Program-made: the position numbers and the translations under genes
Notes under the pieces: generated by a model
The model's database searches: none
What the model was told of the DNA's origin: nothing
Seen by the model: the letters and a program-made list of their open reading frames with translations, nothing else
In this document: positions 10,313 to 23,900 of the stretch, in pieces
How positions within the stretch are numbered: position 1 is the stretch's first letter
How the letters are laid out: the number at the start of each line of letters is the position of its first letter
Assembly: GCA_921293015.1 (NCBI GenBank)
Contig: OV121097.1
Location: forward strand, 17,793,924 to 17,857,923
Reading direction: 5' to 3'
Length of the DNA stretch: 64,000 bases
DNA from: Phorcus lineatus
Taxonomy: Eukaryota; Mollusca; Gastropoda; Trochida; Trochidae

Positions 10313-13300
10313 TTTTGATTGTAAATTTGAGTGAAAAACACTGAATAAATGAAAATATGTATAAAAGTACTTAATTCTTATACTTAACTGTGAAGTAAGT
10401 AAGAACAGTTTCTTCATTAATCTACTCTTAAATAATAATAATGAACTGTCAAATAAATATTCATATAAAAAATATAATTCAATTGAATTTATTGTTTGGC
10501 AAGAATGGTATCAGTTATTGATGTTATTATTATTCGAAGACATTAGGACGTAACAAATTCCATTTTTTCCCTTTCCAAGATTCCGTGATCCACCACTGAA
10601 ATACATAGAAGGTGAAATCCATCAATGATGAATTATTTGCGACTTCACAGGTGGAGGGTTTTTATCAATGAGAAGAAGCGATGTACGCTGAGGAGTGTGG
10701 GCAGGCTCGGTTCTTATTTCACATGGTACTGCGTCGTCTCACACCTCCCGTCTTGTCTAAATTTCAGTTAAAAGTTAAAAAGTGTAAAGTTAAAATGCGC
10801 TTAAACTGGTCAGTCGTAAACACTAATACGCGAGCGTATTTCCCGTGCTAAAATCTAATTTGTTCAATATATATATGTCCTTTTCGAGAATGGTTGTTTT
10901 AACGTTTGGATATACTTTGAATATTATTACTCGTGCTTGTATACTGAAGTACTGAAATAGGTATAGATTGATGCGGACGTAAAATATTACATTAGGTGAA
11001 CCAAACACAGTGGATGATAAGTTAACCAATCTTTAGGTCAAATATTGAATTGTTTGAACGCAGAGTTTAATGCTTACTGATTAAAGTATGGCAACACACA
11101 TTAAAATTTCACAGTGTCTGCAGGATGCATGACATATGCATTCATGTATAAAGTGCGATTTATCCATTTTCTTTTTAATATATATATTTGATGTTTTTTT
11201 CATTACATATTATTATTCATGAAATTAACTTTTTATCTTTCATAAATTATATTGCATCTGATTTGTGCGTAATTCTATATAATGTATATATATAATTTCG
11301 TCAACATTTCGTATGATTAATTTTCACGTATATTTCATATTGTCATTAACCAGAAACCTGTGATAGAGAAGACGTTTCTAACCACCATTGAATCATAGAT
11401 ATAGAGTTTGAAACGTGCACCCTGTAGAAGAGGTTTCACTGTTTGGAATTCACGTAAAAAAATATGATCGCAAACATGTTCCGAGGATTCAGGTCTGGAC
11501 TCGCAAGGTGATATGTGTGATGGTGTCCTTCTGAACCTACCTCTTCACTGACGATGGGTATCTCCCCTCTTTTCCGACTTACGATTATTGCGATAAAGAA
11601 AAGCGTAGTGCGATATCCATTGCAATGTAGTGATAGCTTTCAAATTTTAAATTTACCATGTTCTTGTGAAAAAACAGCAGCGATCAGAAGGACAATCAAT
11701 GCTCTTCAGTCCGTCGTTTTGGAAAGGGAAAGAATTCACTGAATTCGTGAGAGATAGATTTTTACCCGAAAATAACCGAGAATGGTACATGTGTGAGCCT
11801 TAAAAAAAAGACAAATTTCACGTTATTCGGATGTGAAATTATTTGAAAATAGTTTTATAGTCAGCTCATCAGATATTGCATGAGACATTCCGGCATTCGG
11901 ACCGGATAAATATTTCAGTCAAAAGGGTTATCAGTTTAGCGGAAGGTTTATACGGCTAAATAAGTAATCGAGGACAGCTATCAACATTATGGCTAACAAA
12001 GGATTCTTGAGTCTCTCTGCACATCTGGTTGCATATTTCCTATAGCTACTGATGTATCACATGACAATAGTAAAACTCCTAGTTCTGCAAATGCTATAAC
12101 ACTTTCATGCAGGGTTGTTTAGCGTTTGCGTAAACGTCATAAGATATTCTTGATTTTTCCGCTGAATTTACCATGGCACATGTTCTATGAAAGGAATCTT
12201 TTCTTTATCAACTGCATCTCCGTGTCATTGATGTAAATAACAACTTACACAATATGAACAAGAGTCAGATCTCTCTCAACTGGGTTGTAAATATCCAAAT
12301 GACGTCATCATTTTAGCAATGCGGGCAGTTGCAAGTTTTGGGTTGAGTCGTAGAAGAAAGTACCAAGTACTAAGTATTAAGCAAAAACTACTAGCGGCCA
12401 TTTTTGTGTGAGAATCTTTTAATAATCAAAGATAGGGAAATGTATTTGCGTGGCTTAACTGAAATGTTACGTTCATTTTAGAACTGCTTCTGTTGATCAA
12501 AAACGATTGACACGAAATTCGTAACTTTTATTTTCGTTTTTGTGAGATCCCTTTGTTTAGCCTGAAAATGTGCTACTGCAACTTTAAAGAAACAGTCACC
12601 AACAAAAGTGTGTTAAAAGGCATAGAGATGTATGTCATAGAAATTGTACAAACGTAATGGATACACGCTACTTTCCAAAACCTATTGAGATGTTATGTCA
12701 GCAAGAAAAAAACCAACCGCCCGTGCACGTTTGCGCTGTACATAATGATGTATCTTATAGGTAAAGAACATACATTTAGAAATGTCGTTGAACGCTGAAA
12801 CGTAATACTATACAAAAGAGCCAAAGAATGAAAAATGTTTTATGCAGTAGACCACATATGTCCGCTGTCATAGAATACATTGTCACTGCTTTTCATTTTA
12901 TTCACGAAGGCATGTCGGTCAAAAGAAAATACATTTAAGTATAACAAGGTAAAATAGTCATGTCCAACATGTAAAGCAGGAATAATCGTTACCATACAGC
13001 AGGGCTCTCCTAGCTTTTAGCCTACGGGCTAATTGTTCAGAAAAATCTTATTCAAAACTATTCTTGTCAGCCAAGCGAAACGGTGTACTTCCTTTTCTTG
13101 CAACATGGATATTATTAAGGTCATTGACGGGTATTTTCTTTACTAAACAATATGCATTAGGGAATAAGAAGTTATATAGGCGTAGCCTTTGGCATTTATC
13201 ACCTCTATATCTTATATCTGCTGAGTGTTAACAACGTTTCAGTCACAGAGAGTTCCCATGAAGGCCTTACTTTAATGGACTTACCTCGTCATTCTTTTTT

Positions 13301-13961
13301 AGAATGATCTTAAATTATGACATGTACAAGTGGTGTGAACGTAGATAAGTGTGGCTCAGTTTCTCTCCTTTATATGCAACACCTTTGAAAAAGCAATAAT
13401 AGGGTATAGAACTGTGATAAGAGCTTTTAAAACGGACCTTTTGTTAGATGCTGTCAAAAGAATTTGTGTAGGCAGCTCGGGGTCTTTCAAAGTGTGAATG
13501 ACTTTAAAAGCTGAATGACTGTTTTTCTTACTTGTAACAAAGATAAAGTGAGTGAGGGAAAAGGATTTAAGGTTCTGTCAGAAGTATTTCAGTTGTCTAA
13601 CGGATATTACCATCCAAAGAGAGTAGATAGACCAGTAAAAGGAGGGATAGAGAAAGAGAAAGACGAGGGTGCGGAAAGAAAGGCAGAGAAAAACAGAACA
13701 ACCAAAGTTTCGTCTTGACTGTTCAAGTTGGTTTGACCATCGTTTTAACTTAACCTCTTCAATTAATCACGTTGAAGAAATGATAGATTTATGGATTTAT
13801 AAGGTTTTAGCATTGCAATCATGAGCAAATATGAGATGAGTAAGTGCAATGCTATTCAGTCTGAACATGTGATCTTTGTCCGGTTGTCCGGATGCGTTCT
13901 CCAGGTTCTTCCGTGTATGACTTCAGGAAACTAGGAATAGGAATTGTTACGCATTCTAAAT

Positions 13962-13970
<9 letters not shown>

Positions 13971-13994
<24 letters not shown>
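13971..13994. repeat. (AT)n microsatellite
   Basis: 12 AT dinucleotides in an intergenic setting. Confidence 0.95.
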
Positions 13995-14699
13995 TTCTGT
14001 ATTTTTCCAAGAAATTAATGCAATTCGCGGTGTCAACTCATCAGTTATCGGACACAAACTAACCCCTTCGTGAAATCGATTTGTCAACGCGCGTGTGGTC
14101 ATTAGATCATGTTATCCAAGTGCATTCGACCCATTACCCGTCAAGTGAACATCACGGGATTCTGCCCAATACACTTACAAAAGCATATTTTCACATTTGA
14201 GTTGGGTTATGACCTTACTCAGATACATAATTTTTGAAACATTTACTTGATTCGACATTTATATACGTATATTCCGTAGAAGCATTTCAAAGACGAACGT
14301 TTACGCAATTTCGTAAATATTTTTGGGGCAGGGTACAAACCAAACAGATATTTAAAAGCATATTTAGGCCTAAATTCGCCGCCCCCTGCCCCGCTTACGA
14401 ATTTCGGTATACGGTATTCTCAGGCTTCAAAAACTATCTTCACGCTCGTGACCATTCATTAAAAACGTATGTTAAACATCCGAAAATCATTAAAAGAACT
14501 GATATGACCCTGTAAAACAATTGGTATGACCCTTTTAACGTTTGGTTTGATCAATTATAGTGACATATAGTACGTTATACGCTTTTTCATGCGGCTGAGA
14601 TAAGAGTCATTATCATATTTCCTGATTTAAGTTAAATCGCCGCTCCAAACTTGTATCCTTAACCCTAATATGTAAAAATTATTATATTTTCTTGTTTTC

Positions 14700-15010
14700 A
14701 TTGATAAATGAAAACCAGCCATAAAAATGTTAGGAAGTCGAAATTCTGCGTCCATTTTTACAAGGCTGTATAAGTTAAATGACCTATACTTAACACCATC
14801 ATATCGTATTTTTGTATTTTTATCTCTGCTTTAAATCCATTTCCAAAATATCGTTTGAGTCATTGGCGCGCGCCATTGTCCTGTTTTTGATAAAAAAAAT
14901 AACGACTTGAACCTTTTTATAAACTATACTGAAATAATAAGCATAAAGATACTGATTTCCATAAACAACCACAATTTATCGATTAAACAACACCAATTAT
15001 GAAGTTTGAA
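14700..15010 (+). repeat. Dispersed repeat with GGCGCGCGCC core (copy 1)
   Basis: Shares an exact 18-mer (CATTGGCGCGCGCCATTG at about 14862-14879) and collinear flanks of at least 250 bp with the reverse complement of 46560-46920. No coding capacity or clear termini seen. Confidence 0.7.
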
Positions 15011-16106
15011 ATGTTCGATGCGACCCTCATCCTATAAAATGTTTTGCATAATCCTATAAACGTTTGACATCCATCTATAAACGCTCGATACTTATGCAAC
15101 ACTTGAGACACCTTAATGTTATACTTCAGAGATTTAATATTATACTATATCGTTGGTGTCAGCTTACAAATGTCCTGAAATCAAGGAGAGTGTCCTGATA
15201 ATAAATGTATATGTCCTAATAAAAACAACTTGTTAAATGATAACCTGCATGGCAATCATTTGACACTGGTTTGCCCAGATGTGTCCTGCCATTGTGAATC
15301 ATTTCATATGACATCTCTTAAAACATCTTCGTCCATATGTCCTGTATTGAAAATGTCCCCTTTCCTGTTACTCTGCGAAAGTATTGAAAACGATTCGCTT
15401 AAAAAAAAGAAATGTCAAAGTCACATTTCGAAGAATTTATTGCTTCTTCTCGAAAGCCATATATAATTGTACATATTATTTTTTCATCGTTTGTTCTCCG
15501 TTAAAAGATAGATAAGAGTAGATTGGATGCATACATTCATAGTTCAGTCGTTGTGAAGAAAACGATAGTTATTTCCGATTTTCTACACAACCGACTCATA
15601 CGATTTTTACATGCCTTGGTGACCTTTTCAATATTATTTCAGGTCATTTGTAAAGAATAATAAGCATCCAATTGCAACTATAACTATATAATGTACAATT
15701 AAATCATTTCTGTTGAATTAACCGAAGCACCTGCCGGTTTTTGGTCTGCATTTTTTAGCCTATGGAAAATCTGAGTTTTACCTATATCACTGTATATGTG
15801 AATTTTATGAAACATTGCATCAATTCTTTCCGGTATAACGGGATATAACACGAGTGTTGATCACATGCAATGCCAACAGATTTGCATTATCTGTGCAATA
15901 TTTAACTTATGTCCTAATACGCACAAAACTAACCCATTGAGCGCGGAAATACGTTTAATAGTGATTTTAAATTTACATTTTTAAAAGCCTAGTTCAGTTT
16001 CCCCTCCTTAGGCATGAAAAATATATGTTCTATGTAGAGTATAGTGAAATGAAACGTGTAAATATCAGAAATGTGAATAACGTAGTTTCTTGGATATCTT
16101 TGAAAA

Positions 16107-16131
16107 GGGGGGGGGGGGGGGGGGGGGGGGG
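16107..16131 (+). repeat. Homopolymer of 25 G
   Basis: An uninterrupted G25 run in AT-rich DNA. It is expected to form G-quadruplexes and to be unstable in cloning or sequencing, so its true length is uncertain. Confidence 0.9.
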
Positions 16132-17766
16132 AGATTTTGGAGAATGACTCTGTTGCGGGCTATAGTTACGTAGTTTTGTGAGTTGGACCAGAGTTCGTGT
16201 ATTTATACATTTGTATTCAGTACAAGAGAGCACAATAGAGCACACTTTTTCTGTTAATAAATCATACAACCCTTTTCAAAGATGTTCAGTGCGAGTATAC
16301 GATAATAGTTTACATACACCTCATTTTAGAGAGAATACTTTTGCTGCATTGTCACATGCATGGTTCTTGTCTATATGATAATGAGATCGAGAGCCGGTAT
16401 AGTGGCTGTACAAAATTAAAGGTCAAACATGAAATCAGAAGGTCATGATAGGGATATGCACCATCGTTCAAATAATTACCGGAAATTGTCAACAAGGCAA
16501 AGACAATTTATAGCAGACTCACGTTTAGTTTTAAAAGCATTCTGTGCACTGACTTAAGCCTGGATGAAAGCACAATAAAAACTCTTCAGATATTGAAATA
16601 TACAAAAATATATTAGCAATCCACATTTAAGTAGTTTATCAACTGTCTAGTGGGTCGGATTATATCAAGTATTCAAGTTGTAACATGTTTGTCATTTAAT
16701 GACCACGGGCCTTTGACAGCATAATACAGTTATTTCTCGTAATATGTTTTTTTTTCAATTTAGAATACGAACATGGTAGAGATTTTTTAAAACTTCGTCA
16801 CAAGTGAAGTGCTAGGGATCAGGTATGTGAAAATAACATACAATACAATACAAAATCAACAATAGGCCTTTTCTAAACTATTTATTATATTTTCTATAAA
16901 CTACTATAAAGTAGAGGTCACACAGAGTTTAATTGTAAAATGGATTTTACAAACAAAAATCGAAGTTGTCATCCATGACCGTTTAATGGCTATGGACACC
17001 CATGACTGACAAAACGGCGTTGGTTTGCAGGACGTGTATGTCTTATCTTTTATGGATCAGTGTATTGTCGTTTAGCTGTCCATTCATGCAATTTTATCTA
17101 TTCAAACTTCCTTTATGTATCTTTACTCTGAGTTCAAGGGGCAGTAGAGGGGTAGACTTCTACTGCGTTTGAATATATCACCATCTTTTGGAGAGAATAA
17201 ACAGGAGTAGTAAAGCCATTTGTTGGATTTTCCTGATCTTAAGTTTCTGCTCATACACAGAACATTGAGTAGTAGAGTTTTATCTCACTGATGAAACGAT
17301 ATTACTGTCAATAGTGATTTAGCTTTTTCATTCCCACATCCCGTGCTATTGACGAAAACAAAACAAAACTGGTCTTCAAAATGATGTGTATATATATATC
17401 ATTTATATCAATTCTGATGTCGTCAAGCGAGTAAATATCAATTCGGGTGAGGGACACCTTAATGGAAAATGTTTTTTTTTTTTATGAAAGCAGTGTCGAG
17501 AGTGTCTGTATATCAGAAGTCGAAATCCTTAGTCTATATAAATCATAAAAATTACCCGCGTCACGTTATAATAAATCTCATACTGTAACGAACATTTGAC
17601 ATCTGAAATCCGTCGTATGGCATTAAAAATTAATAAGTAAACCCACATCACGTTTTATTTAATTAAAATGCAACTCATAGGTGTAATTAAGTTTAGCTTT
17701 GACAACAACATTTTAACCAATATTGATATTACTTTAAACAAAGCCCTTCGTTTCCCAATGTAATGT

Positions 17767-17878
17767 TGCGCCTGCGCAAAGTATCACCGTTTCCACGTGT
17801 TCGCTTGCCATCGGTTTCTATCGACTGATTTCGTAAACTCTCTACAGAAGCGTTGTGCACAAAGCTACTCACAGCAAA
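17767..17878 (+). promoter_or_regulatory. Probable peroxiredoxin promoter and 5' UTR
   Basis: TGCGCCTGCGCA at 17767-17778 fits the palindromic NRF1 site, and CACGTG (E-box) lies at 17794-17799. Both are within 115 bp of the start codon. No TATA box is seen. An NRF1 site is common in promoters of mitochondrial and redox genes; that it acts here is inferred. Confidence 0.5.
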
Positions 17879-17967
17879 ATGCCGGTCTTACTTGGTGACG
17901 TTTTCCCCAATTTTGAGGCTGACACCACAGCTGGAAAGATAAACTTTCACGATTGGCTAGGAAATAG
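17879..17967 (+). CDS. PRDX6: PRDX6 exon 1
   Basis: Start codon in context CAAAATGC. Encodes [20 protein letters not shown], then INFHDWLGN and two bases of Ser30. The donor is GTAAGA. His24 aligns with vertebrate His26. Confidence 0.93.
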
Positions 17968-20900
17968 GTAAGATTCACAATATATATGCATTTGTCACCA
18001 TGTCGATCATGCGATTGTCTCCGAGCACTTCAGCCTTTCTACGCGGTAGCTTCGCTCATATAAACTACACCGTTCACCGAAGTGTTTACTGTTTGTCTTT
18101 GCTTGGTCAACTACTTTAGGCGAGCGGCCAACTAATTTGTTGCTTTCTTGCAGCAGAAAATATATTTAAATATTTGATTATCATCTTATCACATGATATA
18201 ACCGTGTTTGTTTTCTAATGCACGTATATTTACAAAATATCATGACGTTATTAGGAAGTGGCAAATTTAACTACCAACATTGTAGTGGTGGGCGTGTCTT
18301 AATTAGGCTAGTTTGTACTTGAAAATTTAAATGAGTTAACTCAAGTAGTTGTAATTTTTCATTTATTTATAGCATTGTAAACCATTGAAACTTAATTAAC
18401 TATGAACTAATAATAATAATTTTGTTTAAAAGTTAAACATTGTGTTTAACTTTTGCAGTAATTTCTATATATTTTGTTAAAAATGTCAAATTGTTCAACA
18501 TAAATTCAATGTGTAATTGTGATGACATTGAGTATCAATACTTCTTATTAAAACTCCAACATATAATATCAATCGTTTGATTTTTAGCCTCAAAATAATG
18601 GACTGCTGAATCTTATCAACTAAAAGAAAATTGAGTTTTAAACTCACTTTATTTCAAATCAGAGCATCTTGATAATTAGTCACAACATCATGATGGAAAT
18701 ATACTTTAAATATAAAATGGATGACATGAAATCTATGAATAACAACTTTCAAATTTGAATTCAGTCTATCGTTTTATCTCTACGTGACCTGAGTCACAGA
18801 GCATCTTAATCTTATCTCGTCTTTCTTGGTGACCTCAATTGTGTAATTAACCTTCAACTTTGTCATCTAAAAGCCTAGTTAAATATTATTTAAGATTGAT
18901 CTAACTTTACAGTATTTACTTATTTGGAATATTAATCTTTCAAAAATGATTTGATAAAATCAAAACTACCTGAAACTAGCCTTGTATTTTTTACTAGAAT
19001 AAGAGTTTGTCACTTGAGACTCTCACATTGCTGATCAGTTCAGTATGGATATGTTTAAGTTGTACTTACTGACAAAAAAACGGGCAAAGGTGCTCGCAAA
19101 TGACTCAAATGTGATTTTGTAAACTTATTTAGAGCAACTACGAGGAATAAAATATGTTGATACTGTTTAGAAAAACAAATTGTACTCAAGACAGATGGTA
19201 TTTTGGCTCTATTTCAGCCAAATGAGAATTTATGACACATACCGTTTTTCCTCGAATACAACCCCCGGGGTTCTATTTCACTCAGCGTCCCCTTACTCCC
19301 CGGGTTGTAATCGAGTCCCGGGTTCTATTTTTTCAGACCTGAAATGGCATTATAAAATCTATTGCAAGAGTGAGAAAGTGGCATTCTATATCTCAAAACT
19401 TTCCATCTGGAAATCATACGAAGATTATTCTAACATTGAGAACACAACAAGGCCCGGGTTATATTCAAGACCCGGGTTATATTCGAGGCCCGGGTTCTAT
19501 TTCACTCAGCATCCCCTTAGCCCCCGGGTTATATTCGAGGCCCAGGTTGTATTCGAGACCCGGGTTGTAATTGAGGAAATACGGTGCTCTTAAATAATTT
19601 GTTCACAATTATTCAGGGTGTTAAGATTACCATTTCTCTTCAGGGTTTAACCACACAGCCATTTTCTGATTCAAATTGTTCTTGTCTATGATATTCCTAG
19701 AATGATCCGAAGGCACCTTTTAGAGTAATAATCATTTGGTAGATAAAGTTAACTCTCTGCTGCAGAAGACCTTGAAGATTCTGAACCTGCTAGGTCAGGT
19801 TTAATTCAAGTGAACCATTCACATCTTTAGTTTTAGGTTTGTTACAACCATGCATTTTTTCATAACCTAAATAACATGTCACACTATCCAACATCCTGTT
19901 TGAAATTTCTATTCTTGAAGTGTATAAAAGGCTTTTAGTTGCATGTGTAAAATACAAATAAAATGTCCTGTTTGAATTATGGGGTACCTATTGTAATATG
20001 TAACAATGCAAAATAAACCTACCCACGTCAATACACTACATAGAAATTGTATACTGGTAGTTCATTTTGGGCTTTCAAGTAACTCATGCAGAAATACCTT
20101 TTACGTGATTGTTATCCCACAATAGTCATATCCTCCCTGTCTGATTTCCTACTTGTCATGCTTTGTGATTTACAAAATGTTATCACCCCAAATACTCCTA
20201 ATGTCACATTTCCGATTGAAGTTAATGAATGCCAAATATAATGATATATCTTTCTTTTTAACCCTTTAACTTACAGAAAAATAGGTTCACATCTATTTTT
20301 TAATTCTCTACTTTACCAAAATCTACAACTTCAGAGGGTTATTTCAGAATTTACTTTTTTTCAAGGGAAACTGTACCAATTGTGATATTCGTTTTACATT
20401 CTTGGCTCTGTACGGAGCGTCTACTGAAACTCAGTGTGCCGTTTCAGCGATATTACTTATCTTAACCCTTTTGATGGAACTGCAGAGTTAATGTATCAGC
20501 GGGAAAATTCACATTATTAAGTGAAAATGAACACAAAACAACATTATTTACTTGAGCATTGAACCGTTAAACTTCAAGTATATTTCTGCTATGAAGGGGT
20601 TTTATTTTATGAGGTTTATTGCTAACTCTAATCCAAACATAGTCATTTATTTGTTGTAAATTTTTATGAATGTGTTAATGTGTTCTGTAATTTCACCTTT
20701 AGTTAAGGACAAGTCAGACAAATCAAGACCTCAGTGAATAGTCACAACCCACTTTGAGATTTTTGGAGATTTTTTATTTATCATGGGTTACAAGACCATA
20801 GCCCAGGTGCAGAAATATGAATGTCTTCTCTATCTCTACAACTAGGTGTAATACCTCCCTAAATATAACAATTCAAATTAGTGGAGTACACTGAACAGTT

Positions 20901-23900
20901 CCAGAAATGATGTTTAAACCCACAAACCCATGTTAAAAGGAACCTGTCAGCATTTGAAGAATCTGATATCAAAAGTAAATTACCAATAAATACTCTATAA
21001 CTTTCATTACTTTAATGATTTTGACAAATTGTATTTTGTTTCGAAAGTACCTATTTCACAAGTGGTTCACGATTGCTTGAAAACAGTGAATAATTTCACA
21101 GGGAAGTTCTTTACTTAGAAATTTATATTAAAACATATAACTTGTTTTCACAAGAGTAACCCCTAAAAAATGTCATGAATTTCGCACTTTGTGAGACCTT
21201 TTTGTAAATATCAATGATGTTTTAATTTATGTGATTCTTTCAGCGAAGATTTTATCAAAATGTGGCAACATATTTCAAGAGTTCATAATTCAACAAAGCG
21301 TATAAACTCTTTTAATGGATTTGTTTCGGTGTAAAGAGTATATTCACATTCTTATAACATGTAATCCTAAACTTGCCAGTTTTGTTTGCCTAGCTGCAAA
21401 TACCTCGCAAAGTGTTGTAAATACTGACAAAAGCTGAGAGTTAATGTTGCATAACTGGTTAGACCAGGAAGTTGAAAGAGCATCACTTACTTTTTTCCCA
21501 GCAAGATTTTGTTTCAAGATTTCAACACTTTGCCTGCTGTTGGTCAATCCTGGTTTTCAAACCTGTAAAGACGGCCTCTCTCTAAATGGATTTTGCACCC
21601 AATTTTTTTAATGGTAACTTGATTACAATGGACTTTTTTGTGCCAAGATGGACCAACAGGGTCCTCAAAGGGGTTGGGAATGGGGAGTTAAAAAGGAGAG
21701 ACAACAATCCCCCTTAGAATATAGACTTATCCAACATCTCAAACGATAATCATTCTACAATGGATCAATTTACCTCGGTTGTCCAACAACCCTTAACTGT
21801 ATATCCCTTATTCCACATATCAATATATGATGTTTTACCACCACTATCTTTGGTGTTAATGAAGTGATAATGCCACTGATAAGATGAACATGATAATATT
21901 ATGTCTTATCTTTAATGTCAAACAAATGTCAATCAAGCAGTTAAACACAAAAAACCCCACATAACCCATTCGTATGACCATTGTTCATTACTATTCTTAA
22001 CTTTAAATATCATACATGAAAATAGTTATACTGATTGGCCTATACTCTGCCTATTCAAAACAATTCACAAATATATAATCTTGGCACTTTGACTTCAACT
22101 GCAAATGTTCCTTCTTCCTACACTTCCCCGTTTGATAACTTTTTCTGCTGAGAGTAGTTATTGTGTGGTCAAGGATGCTGACAGCCCGTCTGATGTGGAT
22201 ATAAGCCCTCTATAGAAAGTATCTGTTTACCTTTGGCTTGTCCTGAGAGGTTGTACACCTTGAATGTGAGACCAAATACACACCAGCTATCTTAGAGGAG
22301 AAATAGAACTGTTTGTTTGTGTGCTGTAGTACAGAGTACCTGAGGATATTCATAATAAGAAGGAGGTGTATGTTGTTTTTAGGAAGGCCTCCACTTGAAT
22401 GTTGATAGGGGTATTTGTATGGAACATTGAAAAAGTATTCATCAGAGTGTTTGAGGAAAAAATGCAAAGAATTTATTTGATTTGCTATGAGATGAGGTGA
22501 GGTGTTTTTGGGATTTGGGTTTTTAGGATCTTGTCAGTACTGTAACCCCTGACCTCTTGATCTGAAGCTGAATACACTAACCACTGGGCTAGCTATACCA
22601 ACTAGACCTGTGTATCATGGTCTGAGTTACGAGACAATATATCCAGTTTCCAGTTTTATACGGTGAGACGATATATGATGGAAGTATTGCTAAGGAAGCT
22701 GCGAGAAGTTTATCATCACGATAACATGGTTGTGATACAATACATATCCTGATGCTCTACAGTTTAATAAAGCAGAATAAATATCACATAAAAAGTGATT
22801 TTATTTCTTAGATACCATCCTGTCATAACATTACATTATGGAAGAAATAAAACCATAGAGATTGTGAAATTGCGGATAAGGAATCAGAAATATTATTATT
22901 TTCTCTTTTTCTAATCACTGATTATTTTTCTAAAACAGAATAAAAACTTTGTCAAGTTATAAAGTTATTTGTATAAAAATTTATTGTGGATAAACTTTTA
23001 TTGGGATAGTTTAGTATTTCACTATGTAAGAGTTTGTTTTAAGATAATGTTAGAAAAGTCTTGTCCAAAGTTATATTTTGAAATCACACTTTGCCCACAA
23101 TTAAGAAGTTTATACCTAAGGGTTTGTTTTACTCTGTTATCATGTTTGAGATTCGATGTTGAACTAAATTTTTGTCATCTGTGAGTTAATCTTCACACTT
23201 GAACTCTACTAGTGAAATGTCAGGTCTTACCATATTTCCTCAAAGAGTCACCCCAAGGGTCTAGATTTCAGGAAAACATTCAGCCTGGGAACTATTAAAA
23301 TCCCAGTAAATTTAAAACTCAGGCTCCTATTAATAGTTTGAAATAAAATTCATACAGGAATGAAATTATAGATATTGAACCATGCCAGACTTTTTTGTTA
23401 GGATGAATAATTATTCATAATTAAATGTAATATATTTAACTGTAATGTGTTATATTTCTGGTTAGAGAAAAATTAATTTTTATCTTAAATTAAGAAGATT
23501 CACTTAATCATATGGTCACTCAGTGTTCTCAAACAGTCATGGCCCAGCCTCAACGTGAGGGAATATGGTATGCATGTACCTGATATCATTCTGGGGAGTA
23601 GAGTTTCAACCTACTTTGAGGAATGTGTCACACATGTAATGTAGGGCATGAAACCTAATGTATTTCGCTCCAGGTAGTGGGTGACAGGGACAAATTTGAC
23701 CTACTTTTTATGAATTGCTTAGAAAAAACAAACTTATGAATGAAAAAATGTGGTTTTTAATAAGCATTCCTTGAATGTTTGACTAGAAAAATGATAAAGA
23801 AATATTCTGTTGCTATCACACGCTATGATGGATTATAACATTGGAAAGGCTTCCACGGGTACGCGAGTACTCTTGAACCAGTCTGGTGTTGCTGGATTCA

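Larger units (their letters stand above)
8981..17700. other. Intergenic region between RalGDS/RGL and peroxiredoxin genes
   Basis: No exon with a recognisable product. Two perfect TGACGTCA (CRE) sites lie 130 bp apart at 10175 and 10305, with a third at 12300. There is an (AT)n run at 13971-13994, a dispersed repeat at about 14700-15010, and a G25 tract at 16107-16131. Confidence 0.6.

Noticed and set aside
19180-19593. 137-codon ORF with repeated RPGLYSRPG
   Set aside because: The repeats come from the CCCGGG element; the frame is fortuitous and lies in a PRDX6 intron.
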